Source of the DNA: Alentia gelatinosa
Lineage: Eukaryota > Annelida > Polychaeta > Phyllodocida > Polynoidae
Assembly (NCBI GenBank): GCA_950022655.1
Contig: OX465584.1
Coordinates: forward strand, 58,004,335 to 58,068,334
Direction of reading: 5' to 3'
Length of the DNA: 64,000 bases
The translations under genes and the position numbers were made by a program. Below, piece after piece: positions 44,188-54,684 of the stretch. Position 1 is the stretch's first letter. Each line of letters begins with the position of its first letter. A model generated the notes under the pieces. The model was not told where the DNA came from and searched no databases. It saw only the letters and a program-made list of their open reading frames with translations.

Positions 44188-44525
44188 TTATATAGAACGT
44201 CCTGACCATGCTGTACAAGTTACAGAACGAGATGCTAATTTACGGTTTGTACGGACCGAGGCGTTTACGCCGGGTTCCGTACAAACGGTAAATTAGCATC
44301 GAGTTCTGTGACTTGTACAAGCATGGTTGGACGTTGTATATTTACTATATACCCGAAATTTAAAAAAAAATCAATTTCATTTTTCTTAACAACCAAAATT
44401 TTAATAATGTGTATGGCTAGGTAGTCCGTATTTTGGTGTACGGACCATTGGTCCGTACGTTATTTTTACGTCATATGGCGAAACGGTGCATATTTACAGT
44501 ATATATGGCATGGGTATATAGTAAA
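44188..44525. mobile_element. Hairpin element, TATATAG family, copy 2
   Basis: The hairpin (44188-44345) has arms TATATAGAACGTCCTGACCA and complement and apex GACCGAGGCGTTTACGCCGG. The core (44346-44525), TTTACTATATACCC to GGGTATATAGTAAA, contains the palindrome GTACGGACCATTGGTCCGTA. It is the intact reference for the interrupted copy at 58767-59679. Confidence 0.7.
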
Positions 44526-44690
44526 CAGTAAAACCCTGCTTCTGGGACACCCAACTTAAGGGAACACCCCGCTTAAAGGCCCACCCCGCTTAAGGGCCCA
44601 CCCCGCTTAAGGGGTAGGTTATTTTGGTACAGAATGATTCTTAACCCTACGTAAGTGACCACTTTGGAGGGACACCTTATCAAATCTGAC
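44526..44690. mobile_element. CAGTAAAACCC-type MITE fragment
   Basis: ACAGTAAAACCCTGCTT, followed by repeats of CACCCCGCTTAAGGG. The right end is not seen. A shorter fragment of the same kind is at 46036-46078. Confidence 0.45.
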
Positions 44691-46226
44691 AGGACAGTAT
44701 GGAGACAACACACAAGATTATCTTGATTACTTGTTTATGGTGTTTGTGTGTAAGGCTATGGTCAGTTTTGTTATATATATTATATACAATTACGCAACTC
44801 ATCCATATCATTGATCATCAATGTTATCACATTACAAAAATGGGATAAATGTGCTAAATAGAGGTTTAGGGTTTTTTGCAATGTATTATGTGTTCATGTG
44901 ATGATGATCCCTGAAGGATGATATTTTACACCATAATTAAATCCATATAATCATGATGATTAACTGGTTACTTGAGGTGTCTTAAGAGCTAAATGTGTTA
45001 TTTGCTCAAGTGATATGGATTGCTCAGAAACGGTAATCTGTTCGATCAATAGATCTATCTGTGTGTGAATTTGTGTATGTGTATGATTGAGTTGTCTTGT
45101 ATCTTCGCTTGTGAACTGTAAATAGTTCCGACAACTATAAGGAAGAGTGCCTACTTTGTATGGCGATTATTGTATGTCGTTTAATATACTTAATAAAAAA
45201 AAATTAGAAAATTTAGATCGCCAACTATTGTAACTCGAACTTTATTACATGAACTTGTATGCACAATGGAAGACCGCCTACCACAAGGCGAATTGTTTGC
45301 TAATAAAAAAACATTTTTAAAAAAGCGGGTAGACTGGCGTCTAGACGATTAAACACCGCTCAATGGCCTATGTAGGCCCCTGTAGGCATCAAGTAGGCGT
45401 CTGTGGGCTGTCTGTATGGTTATAACATTGTCTCTATACTATAGTGCCACCTGTGTGCACATTGACAACATAGTTAAGTTAGTTATCTAAGTTCTTTTTC
45501 TTATCAATACAATTTTCTACAAACTAATTGAATACATAGAAACTGTTTGAAACTTAACCATACTGCTACCTGAATATACACTGATAACAGGTCAGCTGTT
45601 GGCGGCTAGCAGTGAGAATAAATGCTAGAATAATTTAAAGAAAAGGAAATTGTTACTAAAAATTTATGCTGATCCATAAGTATTCCTAAGCTTTTCAACT
45701 TATTTCGCTGAGGTCACAACCCTCGATGAAATACTGTCATGGCTGAATGAAGCCAATACTTATTTCTTAGAAGGAAATTAATTGTCTGCCCCTGGGACAT
45801 AGTTTTTCCTAGACCCTGGCCATGGCTTTATTGCCCTTTTAATTTTTATGAAGCACGTTTGGAGGAGACAATTAGCCTCCTTGGAACACTGCTGATGGTG
45901 GAGGTGACTGGAAATCTGTGCTGAAGTGGCACAGAAGTAGGATAGTTGTCAGTTCCGACACGCTCACCAGTAACAATGCCGCAGACAATGTCAATGGCTT
46001 CATCCCAGCATCAAACCTGCATAGAAAATGTATTTACAGTAAAACCCCGCTTAAGGGGACCCCACTTAAGGGGGGTTTCAGTCTGTTAATGGATCTGCTA
46101 TCAGTGTATATACTAGTAGCACTATGGTTAAGTTTCAAACAGTTTGTATGTATTCTAACAGTCCTATTCCATTGTGACGAAGGGATTCAGACAGGGACCA
46201 GACATAGGTCAGTTTGGGTGGCATCA
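44691..46226. other. Long unassigned stretch
   Basis: AT-rich, without a supported gene. A 123-codon frame (45918-46289) crosses into MITE sequence and has no motif. AATAAAAAAAAATTAG near 45190 could be a retroposon tail. Confidence 0.35.
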
Positions 46227-46533
46227 GGGACCTGTTCCACTAGTCTTGTGACATGTCTGTGGCACCATACAGACATTGGGGTTGTCTAGTTTCGTAACAA
46301 CACAAATAGCTGCCCTTAGGAAAAGACAGACCCCAAACATAAGAATTAGACAAATCTACACATCATGGACCTGTTTCACTAGTTTCGTGACAAAAGTGTT
46401 AGACAGACATGAAAAGCGGCACCAACAGTGTAAGCAAGAACGGACAAAACGAAGTCTAATGTCTAATTCTTATGAAACCAGACACACCATCTAGACGCCA
46501 TCTAGACATGTCACAAAACTAGTGAAACAGGTC
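46227..46533. mobile_element. MITE with GGGACCTGTTTCACTA ends, copy 2
   Basis: GGGACCTGTTCCACTAGTC and TAGTGAAACAGGTCCC close it. An extra internal GGACCTGTTTCACTAGTTTC near 46368 shows a smaller unit within. The reverse complement of 63557-63867 matches along its whole length. Confidence 0.7.
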
Positions 46534-46544
46534 CCAGACTCTTT

Positions 46545-46803
46545 GTTTCAACTACATGACTAAAATCGTGCAGACTTTAGATCGTCAAGCCAATAGTCAT
46601 TAGGTGGTGCTCGATTTTGCAATCTCAGTCGTTTACCCAAGAATGTTCTCAGGCGTTTACAGTAGAAAACTTTCATAGAAATGCAGAACACGACTGAGCT
46701 TTTACAGAATCACCAGTGGTCGAGATGACTAAGTTGTCAGGTGTGATCCTAATTTTAAGAATCGCTGCCCTAAGGTACACCGATCGTCTAGTGTAAACGC
46801 CGG
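46545..46803. mobile_element. Family M element, about 260 bp
   Basis: CAGACTTTAGATCGTCAAGC, GTCATTAGGTGGTGCTCGAT and the end GATCGTCTAGTGTAAACGCC identify it. The left end has diverged. Confidence 0.5.
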
Positions 46804-47232
46804 GATAGCGAGTCTATGTCCTGGAATGAAGTCTGCATTTAGACATTTTCCCAGGTAAACAAATGAATCGGGGTAGTTGCAAAATTATCACTGAATATCT
46901 ATAATGGTACATTATTCTTACTGTCATGAAGTAGGTAGTTAAGATGGAGATGCTTCTATTTGTATAGATGTTCTTTTTAGGAAAAAATACAGAATTATCA
47001 ACAGTATGGATCATACTAGGATGGAAAGTCCATACTTAAAGGCGAAAACATATTCAACAACCATAGCTTTAGTAAAGTATTGTAACGTCAATATAGGAGA
47101 CTGGGACCAGATTAGGTGCATTAGAATTGATAGTTATTGTATATAAGTAAAACACCAGTAGATCAATTCGGCTCAACGGGTAACCCAAGGAACACAAACG
47201 TGTCCTAAGACTATTAACTATAAGGCAAAACA
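46804..47232. other. Unassigned stretch
   Basis: No supported feature. Confidence 0.35.
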
Positions 47233-47964
47233 GCACCCCTCTCATAAGATCTGGAGCCTACCGAAAATAGGATTGCTTCAAATCCTAGTAGATACTTCCA
47301 GAATAATGAATAACATAAAAAAAAAACTCACACTCAAAGTCGTAATCTGTACAAGGTTCTCACTGCCCTCTATGGGAGAATAATTTTTAACGAATTAGGC
47401 TTGGAGCCTTGAGAATCCACTGGCACACAGTATTCCTGCTAGGTGGCATCATTGAGATAATAGTTGGTTGCATTGATGTACGTCTTTAGCACGGGAGGCA
47501 GGCCAGTGGATTCTCAAGGCTCTAAGCCTAGTTCATTAAGAATTATTCTCCATAAAGTGAAGTGAGAGTACTATATAGAACTGCATCGAGAATCGTATAA
47601 ACAGACACTACTCCACGACTTTGGATGTGCCCGAATCGTCGTCGAGGAGAAGCCGAGTGATGATTATGGCACATCCAAACGAGTGGAGTAGTGTCTATTT
47701 TACGATTCGAGTGCTATTCTGGATTTATCTCACCTCTTTCTATGACATAAGATAGTATCAGAATATCAGAATACTTCGAATATACCTAGCAAACCCTTAT
47801 GAAATCATCTCAAATTCACTACGCCACGGCCGGGGCGTAGTATTGTCACTTTACGGGGGTGATCGTTGAGTATTTTTTCCTTGTGTTATTTCTATGGCGA
47901 AGCTTGTACCAGGGGTGAGAGTACAGATTACCACTTAGAGAGTGTGAGATCTTATGAGAGAGGT
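47233..47964. mobile_element. Family L element, copy 3, with two insertions
   Basis: The ends CACCCCTCTCATAAGATCT and GTGTGAGATCTTATGAGAG are inverted. About 75 bp ending in AAAAAAAAAA is inserted at 47262-47328. It has a B-box-like GCTTCAAATCC and may be a short SINE piece. A complete P1 hairpin element is inserted at 47572-47872. Confidence 0.55.
47572..47872. mobile_element. Hairpin-superfamily element, P1 family, copy nested in L
   Basis: Very similar to 42672-42975. The apex GTCGAGGAGAAGCCGAGTGA is at 47641-47660, the core starts TTTATCTCACCTCTTTC, and the end is GGGGGTGATCGTTGAGTATT. The match at both ends defines the element boundaries. Confidence 0.7.
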
Positions 47965-48060
47965 GAATCACAGAGAGAGGAGGGCTGAGTTCAGAAGCTG
48001 AGCTCATCTGTCCACGAGCTCCAAGCCACAAGTGGCGCACCACACCAACCGCCATCTTAA

Positions 48061-48409
48061 TGCCGGGAACACACCAAGCGAGTAACGGTAGCGATCTCCA
48101 GAATCGCCAACAAAGATTTGCGCGTATGTGCGATATTATTTCACAGTAATATCTCCCACCAATGTTTTGTCACGGGGCGTTGCAAGGTTCGAGCTCCTTT
48201 CCCCCCCCCCCCCCCCACTACGGATCGCCCTCGGGAGGTCTAACGGAACGAAAAGGTTACGCAAAAAAAAAAAAATCTCCCACCAATAATTTAGCATCTT
48301 TGATGCAATAATCAGGATAAATATGGAATAATAGCTCACATATATATATGCCATTTTGTGTTGGCGATTGCGGAAATCGGCGCGTTACTCGCTTGGTGTG
48401 TCTCAAGCA
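48061..48409. mobile_element. Harbinger-like MITE (ACACACCAAGCGAG ends) with SINE insertion
   Basis: TGCCGGGAACACACCAAGCG and the inverted CGCTTGGTGTGTCTCAAGCA are flanked by TAA/TTA. It is interrupted at 48164-48274. Confidence 0.65.
48164..48274 (+). mobile_element. Short retroposon (SINE-like) with perfect target duplication
   Basis: ATCTCCCACCAAT flanks it exactly on both sides (48151-48163 and 48275-48287). The insert has a B-box-like GGTTCGAGCTCC (about 48187), a run of C, and a terminal poly-A. A 13-bp duplication with a poly-A tail is diagnostic of LINE-mediated retroposition. It is a 5'-truncated copy of an unidentified tRNA- or 5S-like SINE. Confidence 0.75.
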
Positions 48410-49049
48410 TTATGTAGGACGTCACGATGGACGCTCACACGTGGCCTTGCGGGATCCCCAGGGCCATGTTAAGGGGGTCCGGTGCCCCAACTTCTCCATT
48501 CTCGCTACACTATATATATGTTTTTCAAAAGGGACGTCTAAAATGTACAACCGGGTGGGAAGTTGATACAAAATGAAAGAATAGCACATATATTTCTACC
48601 TCTTTCTCCCATACTCCCTCCTCCTTTTGCTGATTTTCTCTGCTTCTGTGGTTCTTTCAGGAGGCTTAAGTGAGGCATCCTGACTAGGATACCCTCTGTG
48701 ATTAAACATCCAATTCCAGAATAGATTTGCGAAAAATTCAGCGTTAAGCGAGCGAGGAAACTCCCGTTCAGTGGTTTTGAGAGTCGGTGATTTCTTCCAC
48801 GTTACTCTGATTTGAGGTTTTGCCCGTAATTTCCCAAGTTAGTTTCTTACTACGAGCAGGAGAAATCAACGCGCGCTTATCGCGAGTGTCTATCTGATCT
48901 CCAGCAAATGGTTTCCTTCAGAAACACACCAAGTGAGTGAAGGAAGCGATTTCTGGACTCGCCAACAGAAAATCATCAAAGATTTACTGGACTGACTATA
49001 TTCCTCCTCTAGGACTATAAATTCCATCATAATCCGTGAGAGAAACTAA
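48410..49049. other. Unassigned, with fragments of CCAAGCGAG-type MITE
   Basis: GCGTTAAGCGAGCGAGGAAA (about 48741) and CAGAAACACACCAAGTGAG (about 48918) are end-like words without clear partners. No gene is supported. Confidence 0.4.
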
Positions 49050-49312
49050 AGAAGAAACCAACAAGTTTTGTCGTCGTTCTCCATGAGTTTGATGTGGAGT
49101 GATATAAACGAGACGACAGCTGAGTGAATATCACGTGGCATTCAAACGAGTTATAGGAGAACGACTTTGACCAAAACGAGTTGCTTTCTGTATTTATCTC
49201 ACCCTGTACACACTAAAAGAATGCACAACACACGGGATATAAATCATCGAGAACAGACTGCAATACTCGTAGGGGCATGGAGAACGAGTTCCCAGTGTTA
49301 ACCCTATGGGAC
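49050..49312. mobile_element. Hairpin-superfamily element, family TTTGAC, copy 3 (core truncated)
   Basis: The hairpin has apex CGAGACGACAGCTGAGTGA at 49109-49127, and the core starts TTTATCTCACCC. The CCAGTGTTAACCCTATGG word is present, but the closing GGGGTGAGATAA is lost. Confidence 0.6.
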
Positions 49313-49753
49313 AAAAATACTTCTCTCAATACTTCAGATATTCTGAGACCTGACAGGGTAGAAAATGAGCCAACATGGATAATAAGTGTTAAAGCGATGA
49401 GGAATATCCTAGTTTAAGATCGTCATAAAAACGGGGAAAAACATCATCACAGAAAGAAAGAAAAACGATGGGAATATATAGAAATCGCTTTCTTCATTTC
49501 TCACTGTGTTTTCACTTATATCAGGCTTGATTCCTTTTGGTAGATTTTCCTACCGATCACCACTCAGCTTCTAATCGGGAGGTCGGGGCTGCTTTAACAC
49601 TGATCCAAATAGAGATTGAACACTGCCCGACCAGGATTGGGATATAAATCTGGGCATAAAGCATGGATTCCATCCAGTGACTGATCTTTGCCGAAACCTG
49701 CTGAACTGGAGAACTGGCAGGATTATCAAAAAAATCTGAAAACATCGTATGAC
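49313..49753. other. Unassigned stretch
   Basis: No supported feature. Confidence 0.35.
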
Positions 49754-49978
49754 GGTAGGGGTGTTCGCCTCGAGCATGGGAGGTCGTGGGTTCAAACCCC
49801 GGTCGGGTCATACCAAAGACTTATACTAAAATGGTACCCACTGCCCATTCAGCTAGCACCCGCCATTAGAATGAGGAGTAGGGGTCTAAGGCCCGAGTGG
49901 AAGAACGGCTACATAGCCGAATTCGGTGATTGTGTTGTAACACAATATCCCCTTAAAAATTGCTAAAAAAAAAAAAAA
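49754..49978 (+). mobile_element. tRNA-derived SINE, 5'-truncated
   Basis: Starts within the head (GGTGTTCGCCTCGAGCATGG), has the B box GGGTTCAAACC and the full body, then TGTGTTGTAACACAATATCC and a poly-A run. It shows the 3' end of the family, which is obscured in the 8-kb copy. Confidence 0.75.
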
Positions 49979-50519
49979 ACGTTGCAAAATTATTTCTGAT
50001 AGTTTCTGGTGCTACTCACCATGTACAAAAGATTTGTATCACTACACGATATTCTTCGATATATTTCAAAGAGACCAACAACTTTCTGATGAAACCTTAC
50101 TTTGGTGGAATATTCGTTTTTGTGGCGTTCCCACCTGCCGACAAAAAAGCCACCGATTATATGCACCCTGTACAAATATCGGTGGCAGGTTCTATTTGAA
50201 AACATATCGGTGTAGAAAACCGAGGTATTCACTGATAGATTTTTGACACTCATGCCACTGATATATTCAATACTAAAGTCAGTCTACAGGGGCGTCAGAA
50301 CGTTTTGAAAGTGGGGGGGCGAACTGAAAAATTGCTGACTTTTTTCTTAGTATGAAGACAGCCTTCGACATTCGCCTGGGGGTCGTTGCATAAACCGGGA
50401 ACGATAATACACTTACATTTTGGTGAAGAACGAAAGTACAACAGGGAACAGGGCCGGGCCGTGAACCGGGCCGGGCTGCGAACCGGGCTCGGGATCAAAC
50501 CGGGTCCGTGCCTGGTGCG

Positions 50520-51157
50520 GGATCAAACGGGGCCCGGGATCAAACGGGGCCCGGGATCAAACGGGGCCCGGGATCAAACGGGGCCCGAGATCAAACTGGG
50601 GCCGGGGATCGAACTGGGCCCGGGATCGAACCAGGCCCGGGATCGAACCGGGCCCGGGATCGAACCGGGCCCTGGATCGAACCGGGCCCTGGATCGAACC
50701 GGGCCCGGGATCGAACCGGGCCCGGGATCGAACCGGGCCCGGGATCGAACCGGGCCCGGGATCGAACCGGGCCCGGGATCGAACCGGGCCCGGGATCGAA
50801 CCGGGCCCGGGATCGAACCGGGCCCGGGATCGAACCGGGCCCGGGATCGAACCGGGCCCGGGATCGAACCGGGCCCGGGATCGAACCGGGCCCGGGATCG
50901 AACCGGGCCCGGGATCGAACCGGGCCCGGGATCGAACCGGGCCCGGGATCGAACCGGGCCCGGGATCGAACCGGGCCCGGGATCGAACCGGGCCCGGGAT
51001 CGAACCGGGCCCGGGATCGAACCGGGCCCGGGATCGAACCGGGCCCGGGATCGAACCGGGCCCGGGATCGAACCGGGCCCGGGATCGAACCGGGCCCGGG
51101 ATCGAACCGGGCCCGGGATCGAACCGGGCCCGGGATCGAACCGGGCCCGGGATCGAA
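50520..51157. repeat. 17-bp satellite array, about 37 units
   Basis: The unit GATCGAACCGGGCCCGG is repeated, with a GATCAAACGGGGCCCGG variant in the first few copies. The unit has no stop codon in any frame on either strand, so long ORFs (up to 258 codons of GPGSNRARDRT-type repeats) arise automatically. Confidence 0.9.
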
Positions 51158-51329
51158 TTTAAAAATCACCAGGTGGCGCCACCGTGGATTGTAAGATATG
51201 TCTTTAATTGATCCATTATTTCTTTGTTAAAAACAACTTTGTAATTGTTTTTGATTTGATGCCTTGAGGCATCATTCGGCCTGGGCCGGTTGATGCCTCA
51301 AGGTACATTCGGCCTAGGCCGATCGCCCC

Positions 51330-52012
51330 AACGGGACGATCAACGAATAGGACGATCGGTCAATGGGACGATCGGTCAATGGGACAATCAGTCAATGGGA
51401 CGATCAACCAATTGGACGATCAACCAATGGGAAGATCAGTCAATGGGACAATCAGTCAATTGGACGATAGGTAAATGGGATGATCTGTCAATGGGATGAT
51501 CAGTCAATGGGACGATCAGTCAATGGGACGATCGGTCAATGGGATAATCAGTCATTGGGATCACCTGTCAGTGGGATCACCTGTCAGTGGGATGATCAGT
51601 CAGTGGGATGATCAGTCAGTGGGATGATTGGTCGGTGGCACAATCAGTCAATCGGTCGATCAGTCAGTTAGTCCATCCATCAATTATTGGTTGGGTCAGT
51701 GTCAAGTTAATTGGTCAGTGGGATGATCGGTCGGTTGGTCAATCCGTCAATGAGTCGATTGATCGTTTCGTGGGTCAGTCGGTGGGTCAATCGGTCAATG
51801 GGACGATAGGTCAATGGGATGATCGGTCAATGGGATGATCGGTCAATGGGACGATCAACCAATGGGACGATCGGTCAATGGGACGATCGGTCAATGGGAT
51901 GATCGGTCAATGGGACGATCGGTCAATGGGACGATCAGTCAATGGGACAATCGGTCAATGGGATGATCGGTCAATGGGATGATTTGTCAATGGGTCGATC
52001 AGTCAATGGGAC
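51330..52012. repeat. 16-bp satellite array (GGGACGATCGGTCAAT)
   Basis: About 40 units, clean at both ends and degenerate at 51550-51790, where GTCAGTGGGATGATCA and similar variants occur. It is preceded by the palindromes GATGCCTTGAGGCATC and GGCCTAGGCC. Confidence 0.85.
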
Positions 52013-52013
52013 A

Positions 52014-52248
52014 AACCGGACGGCTGCGGCCCGGACGGCTGCGGCCCGGACGGCTTTGGCCCGGACGGCTGCGGCCCGGACGGCTGCGGCCCGGATGGCT
52101 GCGGCCCGGACGGCTTTGGCCCGGACAGCTGCGGCCCGGACGGCTGCGGCCCGGACGGCTGCGGCCCGGACGGCTGCGGCCCGGACGGCTGCGGCCCGGA
52201 CGGCTGCGGCCCGGACGGCTGCGGCCCGGACGGCCGCGGCCCGGACGG
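52014..52248. repeat. 15-bp satellite array (GGACGGCTGCGGCCC)
   Basis: About 15 units with TTT and A variants. It encodes an RTAA-type repeat in one frame, with no supporting signal for a gene. Confidence 0.85.
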
Positions 52249-52378
52249 ATCAAACCGGGCCCGGGATCAAACCGGGCCCGGGATCAAACCGGGCCCGGGA
52301 TCAAACCGGGCCCGGGATCAAACCGGGCCCGGGATCAAACCGGGCCCGGGATCAAACCGGGCCCGGGATCAAACCAGA
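52249..52378. repeat. 17-bp satellite array, second block
   Basis: About eight units of GATCAAACCGGGCCCGG, matching the early-variant units of the first 17-bp array. The same monomer family therefore flanks unrelated 16-bp and 15-bp arrays. A (CAGG)n-type run follows at 52385-52442. Confidence 0.85.
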
Positions 52379-52904
52379 TGTGCAGGTAGGCATGCAGGCA
52401 AGAAGGCAGGCAGGCAGTCAGGTAGGCAGGCAGGCAGGCAGGGGCGGGGGGGGCTGGTACACGCTGGGCACGTGATTGGATAAGTTTTGGGGGTTCGTTT
52501 GAAAAAAATTCAAACTACGACAACTCCTGACTTGTCTGGGGTTATCGTTCTTTGTTGCCACTTTCGGTCACTTTTGGAAGGGTCAAATTGTTTAAATGCA
52601 ACACAAATTGTCTTATGAATTTCCGAATTAACGAACGATAAATGTTTGCAGGGTCGACTTGTCCTTATGCAACGCGACACTACGAAAGTTAACAACGAAA
52701 CCACAACGTACGATAAAACAAGGAAAGGTTTTTATGCAGCTCAATTTTTTGCGTTTTGAAGATTAACGTTCGTTGTTGGTATATGACATTACAATTCGTT
52801 CTTTATTCATCACCAACGTTCGTTATACACTTTCGTTATGGTTTTATCGATCGTTCCCGGTTTATGCAACACCCCCCAGCTGTTCCTCTAGATTTACCGT
52901 GTAT

Positions 52905-53580
52905 CTGCGAAAGGTCAGACGTTGACATGGTGAAAAGTCAGGGGTTAGTTAAAAAGTCAGACTTTGACACTTTTCCACAGTGAAAAATCAGGGTTTAGCC
53001 ATCATTGCACACTAAAAAGTCAGATTTTGCCACTTTTCAAAGGTGAAAAGTCAGGGTTTAGCCATCATTGCACACTAAAGCGTCAGACTTTGACACTTTT
53101 CCACGGTGAAAAGTGAGGGCTTAGCCATCATTGCATGCTAAAGAGTCAGACTTTGACACTTTTCCAAGGTGAAAAGTCAGGACTTAGCCATCATTGCATG
53201 CTAAAGAGTCAGACTTTGACACTTTTGCACGGTGAAAAGTCAGGACTTAGCCATCATTGCATGCTAAAATGTCAGACGTTGACACTTTTCCACGGTGAAA
53301 AGTCAGGGCTTAGCCATCATTGCATGCTAAAGAGTCAGACTTTGACACTTTTCCACGGTGAAAAGTCAGGACTTAGCCATCATTGCATGCTAAGGAGTCA
53401 GACTTTGACACTTTTCCACGGTGAAAAGTCAGGACTTAGCCATCATTGCATGCTAAAATGTCAGACTTTGACACTTTTCACGGTGAAAAGTCAGGGCTTA
53501 GCCATCATTGCATGCTAATAAGTCTGGCTTTGACAATTTTCCATGGTGAAAAGTCAAGGCTTAGCCACTGTTGCAAGACA
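52905..53580. repeat. 63-bp minisatellite, about ten units
   Basis: GTCAGACTTTGACACTTTTC restarts every 63 bp (for example 53145 and 53208). Each unit holds GGTGAAAAGTCAGG and TTAGCCATCATTGCA. The unit has no spacer structure, and its 21-codon multiple gives one long frame (53135-53518). Confidence 0.9.
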
Positions 53581-53888
53581 GGTTTTACACACGTTTGAGT
53601 AAAATTTGAAGCTGCTGACTTTTTTTGGCTGGCAAAAAAGTGGGGGGGCAGTCGCCCCCCCTGCCCCCCCTATTCTGGCGCCACTGGTCTATGGTGCTAG
53701 ATCATGTAATGTTTGAGAAACAAATCATCGACCCTTTTTGTTTCTGCCTGAGGATTATCGCACCAAAATGTAACATAATCGGCCAGCGATGCTAAATACC
53801 ATAATTGGTGGTCATAATCGGCAGGTGGAGCTGCCAAATTGATTGTAGTAAATGGGGATTGGTAGGGGGCATCCAGAAAGTATATACA

Positions 53889-54165
53889 TTTATCTTAGCC
53901 TGATATAAACGTCCATAGGCTTAGCATTACGAACTCGTTCTCAACAGGTATGCAAGAACGGCAACTCGTTCTCAACAGGTGATAAAGAGATAAATATTTC
54001 CAGGCTAAGATAGAATAAGAGACATATTCGTGCTTGGTCTGAGCCCCTGTTCACTATCTCGTTTGGAGTGTTTCAGAATATTCACTCGGCTATCGCCTCG
54101 TTCATATTACAGCACACTCCAAACTCGATGGCGAACGAGGACACAGACCAAATACTCATTGATTT
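53889..54165. mobile_element. Hairpin-superfamily element, family TTTGGTCTG
   Basis: The core starts TTTATCTTAGCCTG, has CCATAGGCTTAGCATTAC and a tandem AACTCGTTCTCAACAGGT, and ends AGATAAATATTTCCAGGCTAAGATAGA. The hairpin has arms TTGGTCTGAGCCCCTGTTC and complement, and apex CACTCGGCTATCGCCTCG at 54083-54100. Confidence 0.6.
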
Positions 54166-54349
54166 CCTTCTTAGTATGTAGAATTTCCGAAATTTTGGAC
54201 CGCGGCCCCAACCTCTCTTGTACGCTATAGTACAAAGAAGGAATATGCACAAAATTTCCAAAATTCTTGACCCCTCACCACCTTCTGTGCGTACGTATTT
54301 TGCAGACGGGGATGTTGATTAACGGGGCTTCGCTGAATCACCACCCTAA

Positions 54350-54681
54350 GGCCTGGCGTCCAACTACTACGATAGAAATTTAGACCAACCGATATGGCAC
54401 CGATACAAAAAGTAGATATCAGAGACAGGTTCAAAATCGTAAGCGTATGTCTAGATATGCCAATCCACAACGCATTGTATGGGTTTTTTTATCGGTGTCT
54501 AATTGCAGAAACATGGTCAAATAGACACCGATAAAAAAACCCATACAATGCGTTGTGGATTGGCATATCTAGACATAGGTCTACGATTTTGCACCTTCCT
54601 GATATGTCTCCGATATTGACTTTTTGTATTGGAACCTTATCGGTAGGTCTAAATTTCTATCTAGTAGTTGGACGCCTGGCC
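54350..54681. mobile_element. Harbinger-like foldback MITE with a 56-bp perfect inner palindrome
   Basis: GGCCTGGCGTCCAACTACTA and the inverted end, with TAA at 54347-54349 and 54682-54684. The arms pair through the whole element. 54446-54501 and 54522-54577 are perfect complements, separated by 20 bases. Confidence 0.75.
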
Positions 54682-54684
54682 TAA

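Larger units (their letters stand above)
50378..52877. mobile_element. Nested TIR element (GTTGCATAAACCGGGAACG ends)
   Basis: GTCGTTGCATAAACCGGGAA on the left and TTCCCGGTTTATGCAACACC on the right are inverted. GTTCGTT/AACGAAC words cluster on the right (52620-52850). The ends resemble those of 60862-61152 and 41302-41951. Confidence 0.55.
50287..53686. mobile_element. 3.4-kb non-autonomous element packed with tandem arrays
   Basis: CAGGGGCGTCAGAA and the inverted CAGTGGCGCCAGAATA mark the ends. GTCTA is present at 50282-50286 and 53687-53691, consistent with a 5-bp target duplication. A second inverted pair lies within, at 50378 and 52877. Six tandem arrays of different period occupy most of the interior. 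A poly-G/poly-C stretch adjoins each outer end. No transposase is visible. The superfamily is undecided; the CAG start is hAT-like but the flank length is not. Confidence 0.6.

Noticed and set aside
50386..51194. Three long overlapping frames (192-258 codons) with GPGSNRARDRT-type repeats
   Set aside because: The 17-bp unit lacks stop codons in every frame on both strands, so long frames arise automatically. There is no codon bias, splice structure or conserved non-repeat domain.
51942..52475. 177-codon frame rich in RTAA and GPGSN repeats
   Set aside because: It is the 15-bp and 17-bp arrays read in one frame. Same reasoning.
52905..53580. CRISPR-like regular array
   Set aside because: The 63-bp units are contiguous and uniform with no unique spacers, and the setting is eukaryotic. 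It is a minisatellite.
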